Shown in pieces: positions 14,757 to 21,456 of a DNA stretch of 21,456 nucleotides. The notes beneath the pieces were generated by a model, which was not told the origin of the DNA, made no database searches, and saw nothing but the letters and a program-made list of their open reading frames with translations. The DNA is from Eubacteriales bacterium. GTDB taxonomy: Bacteria; Bacillota; Clostridia; Oscillospirales; Oscillospiraceae. The stretch is from assembly GCA_030528965.1 (NCBI GenBank), contig JAUMXS010000004.1, forward strand, positions 1 to 21,456, read 5' to 3'. A program made the position numbers and the translations under genes. Each line of letters begins with the position of its first letter. Within the stretch, counting starts at the first letter, position 1.

Positions 14757-14993
14757 ATGGCTTTTGATAAGAATCAGAAGAATCATAAGCGCAGAAAGGT
14801 TTGCCAGTTCTGCGTTGATAAGTGCGAGACGATCGATTATAAGGACACTGCGAAGCTTCGCCGTTTCCTGTCCGAACGCAGCAAGATCCTGCCGCGTCGC
14901 ACTACCGGTACCTGCGCTCATCATCAGCGTCAGCTCACCGAGGCCATCAAGCGCGCCCGTCAGGTCGCTCTTCTGCCTTACGTGACCGACTGA
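14757..14993 (+). CDS. rpsR: 30S ribosomal protein S18
   Basis: This 78-residue protein matches S18 (CQFCVDKC near 16-23; [33 protein letters not shown]). The C-x2-C-x3-C cluster with a later C and HH is the zinc-binding (C+) form of S18, unlike the zinc-free copies found in some bacteria. It pairs with S6 on the 30S platform. GAAGGAGGA is 7-8 nt upstream of the ATG. It stops with a tandem TGA-TAA, then a strong terminator. The intact rpsR contrasts with the interrupted rpsF of the same operon. Confidence 0.97.
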   Translation: MAFDKNQKNHKRRKVCQFCVDKCETIDYKDTAKLRRFLSERSKILPRRTTGTCAHHQRQLTEAIKRARQVALLPYVTD

Positions 14994-15012
14994 TAAAGGT
15001 TTTACAAAACAA

Positions 15013-15057
15013 CAGGACTGCTGCGGAAGACTATTCCACAGCAGTCCTGATTTTTTA
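15013..15057 (+). terminator. Rho-independent terminator of the rpsF-ssb-rpsR operon
   Basis: A 16-bp stem with one mismatch (15013-15028 with 15034-15049, loop GACTA) is followed by ATTTTTTAT. Confidence 0.92.
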
Positions 15058-15176
15058 TGTGACATGATTTGAATGAGACTTTTATATCATAACCCCGATC
15101 GGCTTAAACTTCATCCGGAGAAGAAACAGACAGCGACTTTTTCATCTGCATATAAGGAGCTTTTTTTCAAGGGGTA

Positions 15177-15205
15177 TTGCTTGAAAGACGAAAATGGGGT
15201 ATGAT
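15177..15205 (+). promoter_or_regulatory. Probable promoter of the NfeD/SPFH pair
   Basis: -35 TTGCTT (15177-15182), a 17-bp spacer, -10 TATGAT (15200-15205). The start would be near 15212, which excludes the TTG at 15177 and the ATG at 15201 as translation starts of the downstream gene. Confidence 0.55.
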
Positions 15206-15233
15206 AAAGAAATACAGAAAGGGTGTGAGAGAT

Positions 15234-15674
15234 TTGATCACCGTTTGGTCAGTGGCTATCGTGGTCTTCATGGTAATTGAAGGCGTAACGGCCGGTTTGG
15301 CCTCGATATGGTTTGCATTTGGTGCCGGAGCGGCACTACTGAGCGCTCTTTGTCATGCTCAGATCTGGCTGCAGGTCGTATGGTTCGTGGTAGTATCGAT
15401 CGCGACGCTGATCCTTACCCGGCCGCTGGCCCGGAAATATCTCAACGCCCGGATCCAGCCGACCAATGCCGATCGCTGCATCGGACAGAAGGCGGTGGTG
15501 ACGGAAGCCATCGACAATCTCCTTGAGAAAGGGGAAGTGAAGGTTGGCGGCAAATACTGGACGGCCCGCAGCGCTGACGGACAGCCCATCGCGCCGGACA
15601 CGGTTGTTGTTGTCACCGGAATGGAAGGAGTAAAACTGTTTGTTGTACCGGCTGACGGTACAGATGCGAAATAA
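15234..15674 (+). CDS. NfeD family membrane protein
   Basis: The protein is 146 residues from a TTG at 15234. Two to three N-terminal membrane segments (about 2-20, 22-45, 48-66) are followed by a soluble OB-fold domain (about 80-140, with CIGQKAVVTEAIDNLLEKGEVKVGGKYW), the NfeD C-terminal layout. Such proteins are encoded with SPFH/flotillin-type proteins and are thought to act with them in membrane microdomains; the precise function is unsettled. The TTG start is preferred because AAAGGGTG lies about 9-11 nt upstream and the mapped promoter overlaps the earlier in-frame starts. It is followed 19 nt later by the SPFH gene. Confidence 0.88.
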   Translation: MITVWSVAIVVFMVIEGVTAGLASIWFAFGAGAALLSALCHAQIWLQVVWFVVVSIATLILTRPLARKYLNARIQPTNADRCIGQKAVVTEAIDNLLEKGEVKVGGKYWTARSADGQPIAPDTVVVVTGMEGVKLFVVPADGTDAK

Positions 15675-15693
15675 ATGATTTAGGAGGTTTTCT

Positions 15694-16632
15694 ATGCCTT
15701 GGATTCTGAATAAGATTGTACCGGTTATTCTTTTCGCGATTATCCTTGTCGTGCTGATCAGGAATATCCGCGTGGTACAGCAGGCGCGTGCTTTTGTCAT
15801 CGAACGTCTGGGTGCATACAGTACGACCTGGAATGTGGGACTTCATTTTAAGATCCCGTTTATCGAACGCGTGGCGAAAGTTGTTTCCCTGAAGGAGCAG
15901 GTGGCGGACTTCCCACCGCAGCCCGTGATCACGAAAGACAATGTTACCATGCAGATCGATACGGTGGTATATTTTGAGATCACCGATCCGAAGCTCTATA
16001 CCTACGGTATCGAACATCCCATGATCGCGATCGAAAACCTGTCGGCGACGACTCTGCGTAATATCATAGGCGATCTGGAACTGGATCAGTGTCTGACGAG
16101 CCGTGACGTTATCAATACGAAGATGCGCGCCATTCTGGACGAAGCGACGGACCCCTGGGGCATCAAGGTCAATCGTGTGGAGCTCAAGAACATTCTCCCG
16201 CCTAAGGAGATCCAGAATGCGATGGAGAAGCAGATGAAAGCGGAACGCGAGCGGCGTGAAGCGATCCTGCGTGCGGAAGGTGAGAAGAAATCCGCAATCC
16301 TCACCGCGGAAGGTGAGCGTGAAGCAGCGATCCTGCGTGCGGACGCGAAAAAGCAGCAGCAGATCCTGGAGGCTGAAGGTGAGGCGGAAGCGATCCTTAA
16401 GGTCCAGACTGCCACGGCGGAGGGTATCCGCCGCATCAACGAGGCTATGCCGTCTGAGGCGGTTTTGAAGATCAAGGCGCTGGAAGCCTTTACGGCAGCG
16501 GCCAACGGCAGAGCGACGAAGATCATTATTCCGTCCGAACTCCAGGGGCTGGCCGGCTTGGCCGCGGGACTTTCCGAGAGCATGAAGGATCCGGAAAAGC
16601 CCGTTGTTAAGACACAGAGTCCTGCGAAGTAA
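15694..16632 (+). CDS. SPFH-domain (stomatin/QmcA-like) membrane protein
   Basis: This 312-residue protein has an N-terminal membrane anchor (about 5-24), an SPFH/band 7 domain (about 27-185: VVQQARAFVIERLGAYSTTW, GLHFKIPFIERVAKVVSLKE, ITKDNVTMQIDTVVYFEITD), and a long alanine/glutamate-rich coiled coil (about 180-260) with repeated AEGE units. It likely forms oligomeric rings at the membrane that organise microdomains or modulate proteases, working with the upstream NfeD protein. AGGAGG lies 6 nt before the ATG. It ends in TAA. Confidence 0.93.
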   Translation: MPWILNKIVPVILFAIILVVLIRNIRVVQQARAFVIERLGAYSTTWNVGLHFKIPFIERVAKVVSLKEQVADFPPQPVITKDNVTMQIDTVVYFEITDPKLYTYGIEHPMIAIENLSATTLRNIIGDLELDQCLTSRDVINTKMRAILDEATDPWGIKVNRVELKNILPPKEIQNAMEKQMKAERERREAILRAEGEKKSAILTAEGEREAAILRADAKKQQQILEAEGEAEAILKVQTATAEGIRRINEAMPSEAVLKIKALEAFTAAANGRATKIIIPSELQGLAGLAAGLSESMKDPEKPVVKTQSPAK

Positions 16633-16642
16633 AGATGAAAAA

Positions 16643-16681
16643 CGGCCCGCCTGCTTTTGACATTTCATGCAGGCGGGGCCG
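16643..16681 (+). other. Strong hairpin without T-run after the SPFH gene
   Basis: A 12-bp GC-rich stem (16643-16654 with 16669-16681, one bulged G, 14-nt loop) lies 11 nt after the stop. On the plus strand it is followed by GATCTGAAC, with no T-run. On the minus strand it is followed by TTTTTC, although no minus-strand gene is near. It may protect the 3' end of the mRNA or act as a weak terminator. Confidence 0.5.
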
Positions 16682-16742
16682 GATCTGAACAGTAAGCAAG
16701 TAAAAAATGCCGTAAGGCTTTAGAATATAAGGAGAATGCATG

Positions 16743-17057
16743 ATGGCAACGAAGAAAAAAATGCTGACATATCGGGGACGTCCCCTTGCCCGCAAGGACA
16801 ACATTATTTACTACGGAAGCATGGCGGATAAGTACATTATCATGATGCAGATTCTGGACACAAAGACGGTGAAGCCTGCTGCGGATGCGAAGGCACCGGA
16901 ACTGAAGGTTGCCACAAAGGTGTCTGTCCAGCTTCAGCTGACGGATCCGGATGTACGGTCCCGTGACCGTGTGATCAAGAAGAGTGAGAAGAACAGTCTG
17001 TATGCTGCGATGGATGTCGCTGCGGTTTGGCTGGAACGTGCGCTTTCTTCCAAGTAA
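16743..17057 (+). CDS. Hypothetical protein, small and basic
   Basis: This 104-residue protein is not recognised as a named family, though its start (MATKKKMLTYRGRPLARKDN) looks like a conserved Clostridia protein of unknown function. It is soluble, with a beta-rich first half (NIIYYGSMADKYIIMMQIL), a lysine/alanine-rich middle, a second strand pair (KVATKVSVQLQLTD) and a C-terminal helix (SLYAAMDVAAVWLERAL). AAGGAG at 16729-16734 is 8 nt before the ATG at 16743; an ATG 3 nt earlier (16740) is also possible. It may be co-transcribed from the SPFH operon. It ends in TAA before a bidirectional terminator. Confidence 0.8.
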   Translation: MATKKKMLTYRGRPLARKDNIIYYGSMADKYIIMMQILDTKTVKPAADAKAPELKVATKVSVQLQLTDPDVRSRDRVIKKSEKNSLYAAMDVAAVWLERALSSK

Positions 17058-17079
17058 AAATTAAACAGAGCAGTAAAAA

Positions 17080-17110
17080 CGCGGTACCGATATCGGTACC
17101 GCGCTTTTTT
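17080..17110. terminator. Bidirectional terminator between convergent genes
   Basis: A perfect 24-nt palindrome (12-bp arms 17080-17091 and 17092-17103) is followed by CTTTTTT on the plus strand and by GTTTTT on the minus strand. It lies between the small gene ending at 17057 and yqeC ending at 17114. Confidence 0.92.
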
Positions 17111-17113
17111 GTC

Positions 17114-17872
17114 TTAAACAGTTGTATCGGCGACAATGCCGCGAACAGAGGGAACCGGTTCGAGCGTTCCAATAACGACCCGCAGACCGGGGAGACAGGT
17201 GCGCGCAATGGCGGCAGTCTCAAGTCCCAGTTTCAGAAGGCGGTCATTGTCGGCCTGATTGAGCAGAAGCCGGAATCGGGAAACGGATCCGACTTCCTTG
17301 AATTGCCCCAGAGGATGTGTCAGCAGTCGGGCGAGAAGGGCGGGAGTTAAAAGATCGCCCGGTTCCGCACCAAGAAGCGCACAGACCAGATCACAGCGGA
17401 AGCAAATCGTGTGCAGCGGTTTTCCAAGCGCAGTGAGTCCTGCAACGGCCACAACGGTGTCGGCTGCGGGAGGAATGCAGGGCTCATGAGAGTTGGGAGC
17501 TTTGACGGGCAGCCGTCGGGCACCGTCCGCTTCCGAAATGACACGGTCGGCCGAGGCGATCAGCCGCGGCAGGATCGCACAGCCGGGGCTGCTCAGCTTG
17601 GTACCGGCATCCCGTCTGCAGATGCAGACCACCTCACCCGGACGGATATGCATTTCCGGGTCTTCGAAATCCCGCACATCCAGAAACCGGGCCTGGCCCG
17701 GGAGCGGGACGCCGATGCGGGTCGTGGTGGTTACAACAGCGGAGCGACAGGATGCAGCCAACTCCGCACCCAGACGGTACATGAGCGATGTTTTGCCGCC
17801 GCCGCCGACGAGACAGGTCAGACCCGGCTCGTCGGGCAGAGCAAGCGCATCATAGAATATCGGTTCCGTCAT
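17114..17872 (-). CDS. yqeC: Selenium cofactor biosynthesis protein YqeC (putative)
   Basis: This 252-residue protein has an N-terminal P-loop-like motif GGGGKTS (23-29), a VVTTTTRIG strand (46-54), and the family signature EADGARRLPVKAP (114-126) followed by NSHEPCIPP. YqeC proteins are linked by genome context to selenium-dependent molybdenum hydroxylases, in which a labile selenium cofactor is installed; the biochemical step is not established. No selenium or molybdenum genes are visible nearby. The ATG overlaps the stop of the ClpE-like gene by 4 nt (ATGA), giving a coupled but functionally odd pair. It ends in TAA before a terminator. Confidence 0.85.
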   Translation of the reverse strand: MTEPIFYDALALPDEPGLTCLVGGGGKTSLMYRLGAELAASCRSAVVTTTTRIGVPLPGQARFLDVRDFEDPEMHIRPGEVVCICRRDAGTKLSSPGCAILPRLIASADRVISEADGARRLPVKAPNSHEPCIPPAADTVVAVAGLTALGKPLHTICFRCDLVCALLGAEPGDLLTPALLARLLTHPLGQFKEVGSVSRFRLLLNQADNDRLLKLGLETAAIARTCLPGLRVVIGTLEPVPSVRGIVADTTV

Positions 17873-20181
17873 ACCGCAAGAATCTCAACCTTGCCGTCAC
17901 GGACGGTCAGACCGATCCGGGAAACCTGACCGCGGGACTTGTCGATGATCTCCGAAGCGATCGCGTCCTCGATCTCTTTCTGGATCAGACGCTGCAGATT
18001 ACGTGCACCGTAAGCAAACGAATAGCCCTTTTCGGTGAGGTAATCGATGACGCTGTCGTCCCAGGTGATTTCCATATCCCGATCGCTCATGACGGTCTTC
18101 AGTTCGTTGAGCATCAGCGCCGCGATACCGCGGAAGTTTTCCTCCGTGAGGTGGTTGAAGCACACAATCTCGTCGACACGGTTGATGAACTCCGGACGCA
18201 GGAACTCATTCAGCGCCTTGAGCGCTTTTTCCTTTCCGAGCTCGGCGGTGGTCTGATTGAAGCCAACGCTGCTGACTCTCTTTTCTGAGCCGGCATTGGT
18301 GGTCATAACGATAACGGTGTTTTCGAAGTTTACGGTACGACCCTGAGCGTCGGTGATTCTGCCGTCGTCCAGAATCTGCAGAAGAACATTGAGAACGTCC
18401 GGATGAGCCTTTTCGATTTCATCAAAAAGAACGACACTGTAAGGCTTACGGCGGATCTTTTCGGTGAGCTGACCGGCTTCATCATAGCCGACATATCCCG
18501 GAGGAGAACCGATGATGCGGCTCACGGAGTGCTTCTCCATGAACTCGGACATATCGAGGCGGATCAGGGATTCCGGAGCGTCGAAGAGATCGGCGGCCAG
18601 ACGTTTGACGAGCTCGGTCTTGCCGACACCGGAGCTGCCTGCGAAGATAAAGCTGACAGGTTTACGTTTGGTCTGCAGGCCGGCGCGGTTGCGCTTAATG
18701 GCGGCACAGACCGTATCGATCGCTTCATCCTGACCGATAAGGTGTTCCTTCAGGCGCAGATGCAGATTCGACAGACGCTCATATTCATCCGCGCGGATGC
18801 TGGCGGCGGGGATCTTGGTCCAGAGTTCAATGATGCGGGCCAGATTATCCTGCGTCAGTTCGGGAATGCCCTGAGCTTCCAGCTCGGTCTGCTCGTTGCC
18901 CAGCTGGATATCCCGGCTGCGCAGAACGGCAAGATGCTGGAAGTCCTCCTGCGTTTTGGGTTCGCTGAGGATCTTTTCGCGTTCCAGTTCAAGGTCCGCA
19001 CGGATCTTTTTGATCTGCTCAACGCGTTCCAGATCACGGTTTTTCAGGTTCACATCCGAACAGGCCTCATCGATGAGGTCGATGGCCTTGTCGGGGAGAA
19101 AACGGTCGGTGATATAGCGCTCGGAGAGCACGACAGCGGCGCGGCACATCTCGTCAGAGATGCGTACGCTGTGGAAGTTCTCGTAATAACTGCGGATACC
19201 CTTGAGGATCTCCACGCTGTCTTCAATAGAAGGTTCAGCGACCGTAACGGGCTGGAAACGGCGTTCCAGCGCGGCGTCTTTTTCAATATGTTTGCGGTAT
19301 TCGGCGAAGGTAGTCGCACCAATGACCTGAATCTCACCGCGGGAAAGAGCGGGCTTCAGAATGTTGGCGGCGTTCATGCTGCCCTCTGCGTCGCCGGCAC
19401 CGACGATGTTATGGATCTCATCGATCACAAGGATGATGTTGCCCTGCTTGCGGATTTCTTCAATGAGGCCCTTCATGCGAGACTCAAACTGGCCGCGGAA
19501 CTGTGTACCGGCCACGAGAGAGGTGAGGTCAAGCAGATAAACCTCTTTATCGCGAAGCTTGTAGGGGACATTGCCGTCGGCGATCCGCTGAGCCAGACCC
19601 TCGGCAATGGCGGTCTTGCCGACGCCGGGTTCACCGATGAGGCAGGGATTGTTCTTCTGACGGCGGTTGAGGATCTGCAGCACACGCTCCAATTCCTCGG
19701 TTCGGCCGATCATATTGTCGAGTTCACCGGCACGGGCACGACCGGTGAGTGAGAGACAATAGTTTTCCAGATACTTACGCTTACCGCCGCTGCGGCTCTG
19801 GCCGGCGTCTTTGGCACCGGGACGAGCATCCTCTGCCGCATCGCCGACGGGACCTTCGGTCGGGCCGCCCTGATTCCCGAACAGACGGTTCAGGAAGGGG
19901 AAGGTAGCGGTCTTACCGTCGTCATCAGAATCATCGTCGCTGTTTTCAATTTCCATCAGACCTTCGGCACCGCCCAAGGCCTCCATCATTTCGCCGGTCA
20001 GGCTTTCCAGTTCTTCGTCAGAGAGCCCCAGCTTGGCGATCATGTCATCAATGGGTTTGATGTGCAGCTCACGGGCGCACTTGAGGCACAGGCCTTCATT
20101 TTTGCTGACACCGTTCTCAATTCGATTGATGAATACTACCGCCATGTTTTTTTGGCAGCGTGCACAGAGAGTAGGTTGCAT
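17869..20181 (-). CDS. clpE: Clp ATPase with N-terminal zinc finger (ClpE-like)
   Basis: This 770-residue HSP100 protein has an N-terminal zinc finger (C6, C9, C32, C35), followed by a Ser/Asp/Gly-rich linker (about 78-135) instead of the Clp N-repeat domain of ClpC. AAA1 carries GEPGVGKT (183-190) and VIDEIH (252-257). A short middle coiled coil (about 385-437) precedes AAA2, with GSSGVGKT (515-522) and LFDEIE (585-590). VGF (639-641) fits the ClpP-docking loop. It unfolds proteins for ClpP degradation. The zinc finger and short middle domain favour ClpE over ClpC. AGGAG precedes the ATG. No CtsR-type repeats are visible in the 53-nt gap upstream, so it may be transcribed with cvpA. Confidence 0.93.
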   Translation of the reverse strand: MQPTLCARCQKNMAVVFINRIENGVSKNEGLCLKCARELHIKPIDDMIAKLGLSDEELESLTGEMMEALGGAEGLMEIENSDDDSDDDGKTATFPFLNRLFGNQGGPTEGPVGDAAEDARPGAKDAGQSRSGGKRKYLENYCLSLTGRARAGELDNMIGRTEELERVLQILNRRQKNNPCLIGEPGVGKTAIAEGLAQRIADGNVPYKLRDKEVYLLDLTSLVAGTQFRGQFESRMKGLIEEIRKQGNIILVIDEIHNIVGAGDAEGSMNAANILKPALSRGEIQVIGATTFAEYRKHIEKDAALERRFQPVTVAEPSIEDSVEILKGIRSYYENFHSVRISDEMCRAAVVLSERYITDRFLPDKAIDLIDEACSDVNLKNRDLERVEQIKKIRADLELEREKILSEPKTQEDFQHLAVLRSRDIQLGNEQTELEAQGIPELTQDNLARIIELWTKIPAASIRADEYERLSNLHLRLKEHLIGQDEAIDTVCAAIKRNRAGLQTKRKPVSFIFAGSSGVGKTELVKRLAADLFDAPESLIRLDMSEFMEKHSVSRIIGSPPGYVGYDEAGQLTEKIRRKPYSVVLFDEIEKAHPDVLNVLLQILDDGRITDAQGRTVNFENTVIVMTTNAGSEKRVSSVGFNQTTAELGKEKALKALNEFLRPEFINRVDEIVCFNHLTEENFRGIAALMLNELKTVMSDRDMEITWDDSVIDYLTEKGYSFAYGARNLQRLIQKEIEDAIASEIIDKSRGQVSRIGLTVRDGKVEILAV

Positions 20182-20234
20182 TCTTGTTCTCCTATACTAG
20201 TCGGATTTTCGGGTTCGGATGGATTGTATATATG

Positions 20235-20951
20235 TCAGAGACCAAGGAATTTGTTCAGAATTCCCATTTTCATCAGAGAGGATGCCAGAAGTGTATCACC
20301 GATGATCTCCTGACTGATCAGTATCCCTGTAAATTGCAAAGCCCAGACGATCACGATACAGAAGCTGAATCCCGTCAGTACCCCGAGTACGGCGCCGCCG
20401 ATATCGTTGACCATATCGAGATTCGGCAGCTTGAAGCTGAGATTCGGCAGATTACCGATGACCGTCAATATAATGATTATGAGCAGAAACGCCAGAATAA
20501 AGCCGGCAGCATATGCAATTCGCAGACAAAGGATCTCCGTCACAGCCTCTGTCAGCTCAACGTTCTGCTCTTCTGCATACGCCATCGCCTCTTCGGCCAG
20601 ACCTTTTGCTGTCTTACCGTAGATGCCGGTGGCCCGGAAACAGCTTTCGCAATAGTCGAGTTCCTTATCGGGATTCTGTTTCAGATAATCCCGGATGGAA
20701 GTTTTGCTGTCTGTCAGACCAAATTCGGCAGTGACCGTGCTGTCCGAAACGGTTTCCACATATCCGCTCGCAAAAGGACGCAGACCGTCGATCACTTCAT
20801 AGGAGAAAGTGTTTGACAGAAGATTGGCACCATATATGGAGATGATCAGGGCTAAAAGGCCGCCGATCCCCATGATGATACCCTTTTTGTAGCCGGTCCA
20901 TCCACAGATCAGCAGAATTGCCAGCAGCAACAAATCGATAATCGTATCCAT
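20235..20951 (-). CDS. CvpA family membrane protein
   Basis: This 238-residue membrane protein has N-terminal segments at about 3-20 and 24-45 (MDTIIDLLLLAILLICGWTG, YKKGIIMGIGGLLALIISIY), a soluble loop (about 50-135), and two more segments at about 143-167 and 186-212. The first helix followed by G-x-x-x-G and a conserved aspartate is typical of the CvpA (colicin V production) family, whose cell-envelope role is poorly defined. The soluble insert is longer than in short CvpA proteins. GGAGGG lies upstream of the ATG. It is downstream of a DUF5711-like gene and upstream of clpE, all in one direction. Confidence 0.85.
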   Translation of the reverse strand: MDTIIDLLLLAILLICGWTGYKKGIIMGIGGLLALIISIYGANLLSNTFSYEVIDGLRPFASGYVETVSDSTVTAEFGLTDSKTSIRDYLKQNPDKELDYCESCFRATGIYGKTAKGLAEEAMAYAEEQNVELTEAVTEILCLRIAYAAGFILAFLLIIIILTVIGNLPNLSFKLPNLDMVNDIGGAVLGVLTGFSFCIVIVWALQFTGILISQEIIGDTLLASSLMKMGILNKFLGL

Positions 20952-21002
20952 TTGATCCCTCCTCTGCGAGGTATGTCTGTTGTACGGGAGCTTGCGTGTA
21001 TG

Positions 21003-21456
21003 TCAGGAAAGACTGTATAGTTCGGCACCATAACCGGTAAGCAGAAGAGCATCTCCTCCGCTGCGAAGCAGTGCCTGTCGGACACCCAGCGGGCAGCTGA
21101 AATCACGTTTTACATTCAGTGAAGAATCGTAAAGTGTCATGGTGCCGGATCGCAGTGCCAGCAGATCACCGTCGTTTAAAGAGAGCGATAAAAACTCGCC
21201 CTCTGTATCCGCCGAGCCGGAGGAACGGCCTCTGGTGTCAACATTGACCAGCATGCCGGTATTGCCGGTGCGGTAATGGCTGAGAAGCAGCGTGGTCATG
21301 TCGGAGGAAAAAACATAATCCGTCAAATACATTCCGTTGTAGCTGTATCGACCGGTTTCCTCCCCGTCTCCGTCGAGAATGATGAGCATTTCTTCGCAGA
21401 TAGCGGAAATGGTGTTGTTGTCCAGAAACTCGAAATCCAGAATGATTCCGTCGACA
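21003..21456 (-). CDS. DUF5711-like protein, C-terminal part (5' end outside window)
   Basis: The reading frame stays open from the TGA at 21003-21005 to the window edge, so about 150 C-terminal residues are visible and the true start lies beyond 21456. An internal ATG at 21389 is not the start. The visible part is built of short beta strands with turns (IILDFEFLDNNTISAICEEM, LIILDGDGEETGRYSYNG, SGTMTLYDSSLNVKRDF), like a beta-propeller. Its place just before cvpA matches a pairing seen in Clostridia genomes, where the neighbour is called DUF5711; that assignment is from context and memory of the family. The function is unknown. Confidence 0.7.
   Translation of the reverse strand, partial: VDGIILDFEFLDNNTISAICEEMLIILDGDGEETGRYSYNGMYLTDYVFSSDMTTLLLSHYRTGNTGMLVNVDTRGRSSGSADTEGEFLSLSLNDGDLLALRSGTMTLYDSSLNVKRDFSCPLGVRQALLRSGGDALLLTGYGAELYSLS

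Noticed and set aside
15177..15233. TTG at 15177 and ATG at 15201 as starts for the NfeD protein
   Set aside because: They overlap the likely -35/-10 promoter and lack a ribosome binding site; the TTG at 15234 leads straight into the membrane segment.
18403..19752. Long open frame on the plus strand opposite the ClpE-like gene (449 codons)
   Set aside because: Antisense shadow of conserved AAA domains; no start signal and no family resemblance.

Overview
The window is bacterial, with moderate-to-high GC and dense coding. Several things point to a low-branching Firmicute, most likely a gut-type Clostridia (Oscillospiraceae/Ruminococcaceae-like): long-form Rel, RNase Y, the ECF S-component/CoaX pair, an OmpR-type regulator resembling WalR, a ClpE-like ATPase with an N-terminal zinc finger, a selenium-associated YqeC, strong AGGAGG ribosome binding sites, and TTGACA/TATAAT promoters. 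No taxon can be proved from this sequence alone. No phage, IS, CRISPR or defence island is visible.

Layout. (1) 1-475: the end of an rRNA operon (3' part of 5S rRNA), then tRNA-Asn(GTT), a CAT-anticodon tRNA and tRNA-Trp(CCA), closed by hairpin terminators. (2) 478-7515, minus strand: a six-gene cluster read recJ, relA, dtd, an MBL-fold hydrolase, a DtxR/MntR regulator and rlmL, driven by a good promoter at 7487-7515. (3) 7578-8556, plus strand: prmA on its own near-consensus promoter with a very short leader. (4) 8557-8838: the remnant of an RCC1-repeat lipoprotein gene plus a bidirectional terminator. (5) 8839-11667, minus strand: nudF, a response regulator without a kinase, an ECF S component and coaX. 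Three of the four are coupled by ATGA overlaps. (6) 11722-15057, plus strand: a small orphan gene, rny, then the rpsF-ssb-rpsR operon. (7) 15177-17110, plus strand: NfeD and SPFH membrane proteins, then a small unknown protein. (8) 17080-21456, minus strand: DUF5711-like (partial), cvpA, clpE-like and yqeC.

How the genes fit together. Most are housekeeping: DNA repair (recJ, ssb), stringent response (relA), translation quality control and ribosome modification (dtd, rlmL, prmA, rpsF, rpsR), RNA decay (rny), CoA supply (coaX with its probable pantothenate transporter), membrane organisation (NfeD/SPFH) and proteolysis (clpE-like).

The most notable observation is an in-frame TAG at codon 53 of rpsF (ribosomal protein S6), at a position that is normally tyrosine. 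The remaining 45 codons and the TAA stop are intact. None of the 23 protein-gene ends in the window uses TAG (8 TAA, 15 TGA). A sequence error or a recent nonsense mutation is the simplest reading, but amber suppression or recoding deserves a check. The second notable observation is the RCC1 lipoprotein remnant between prmA and coaX.
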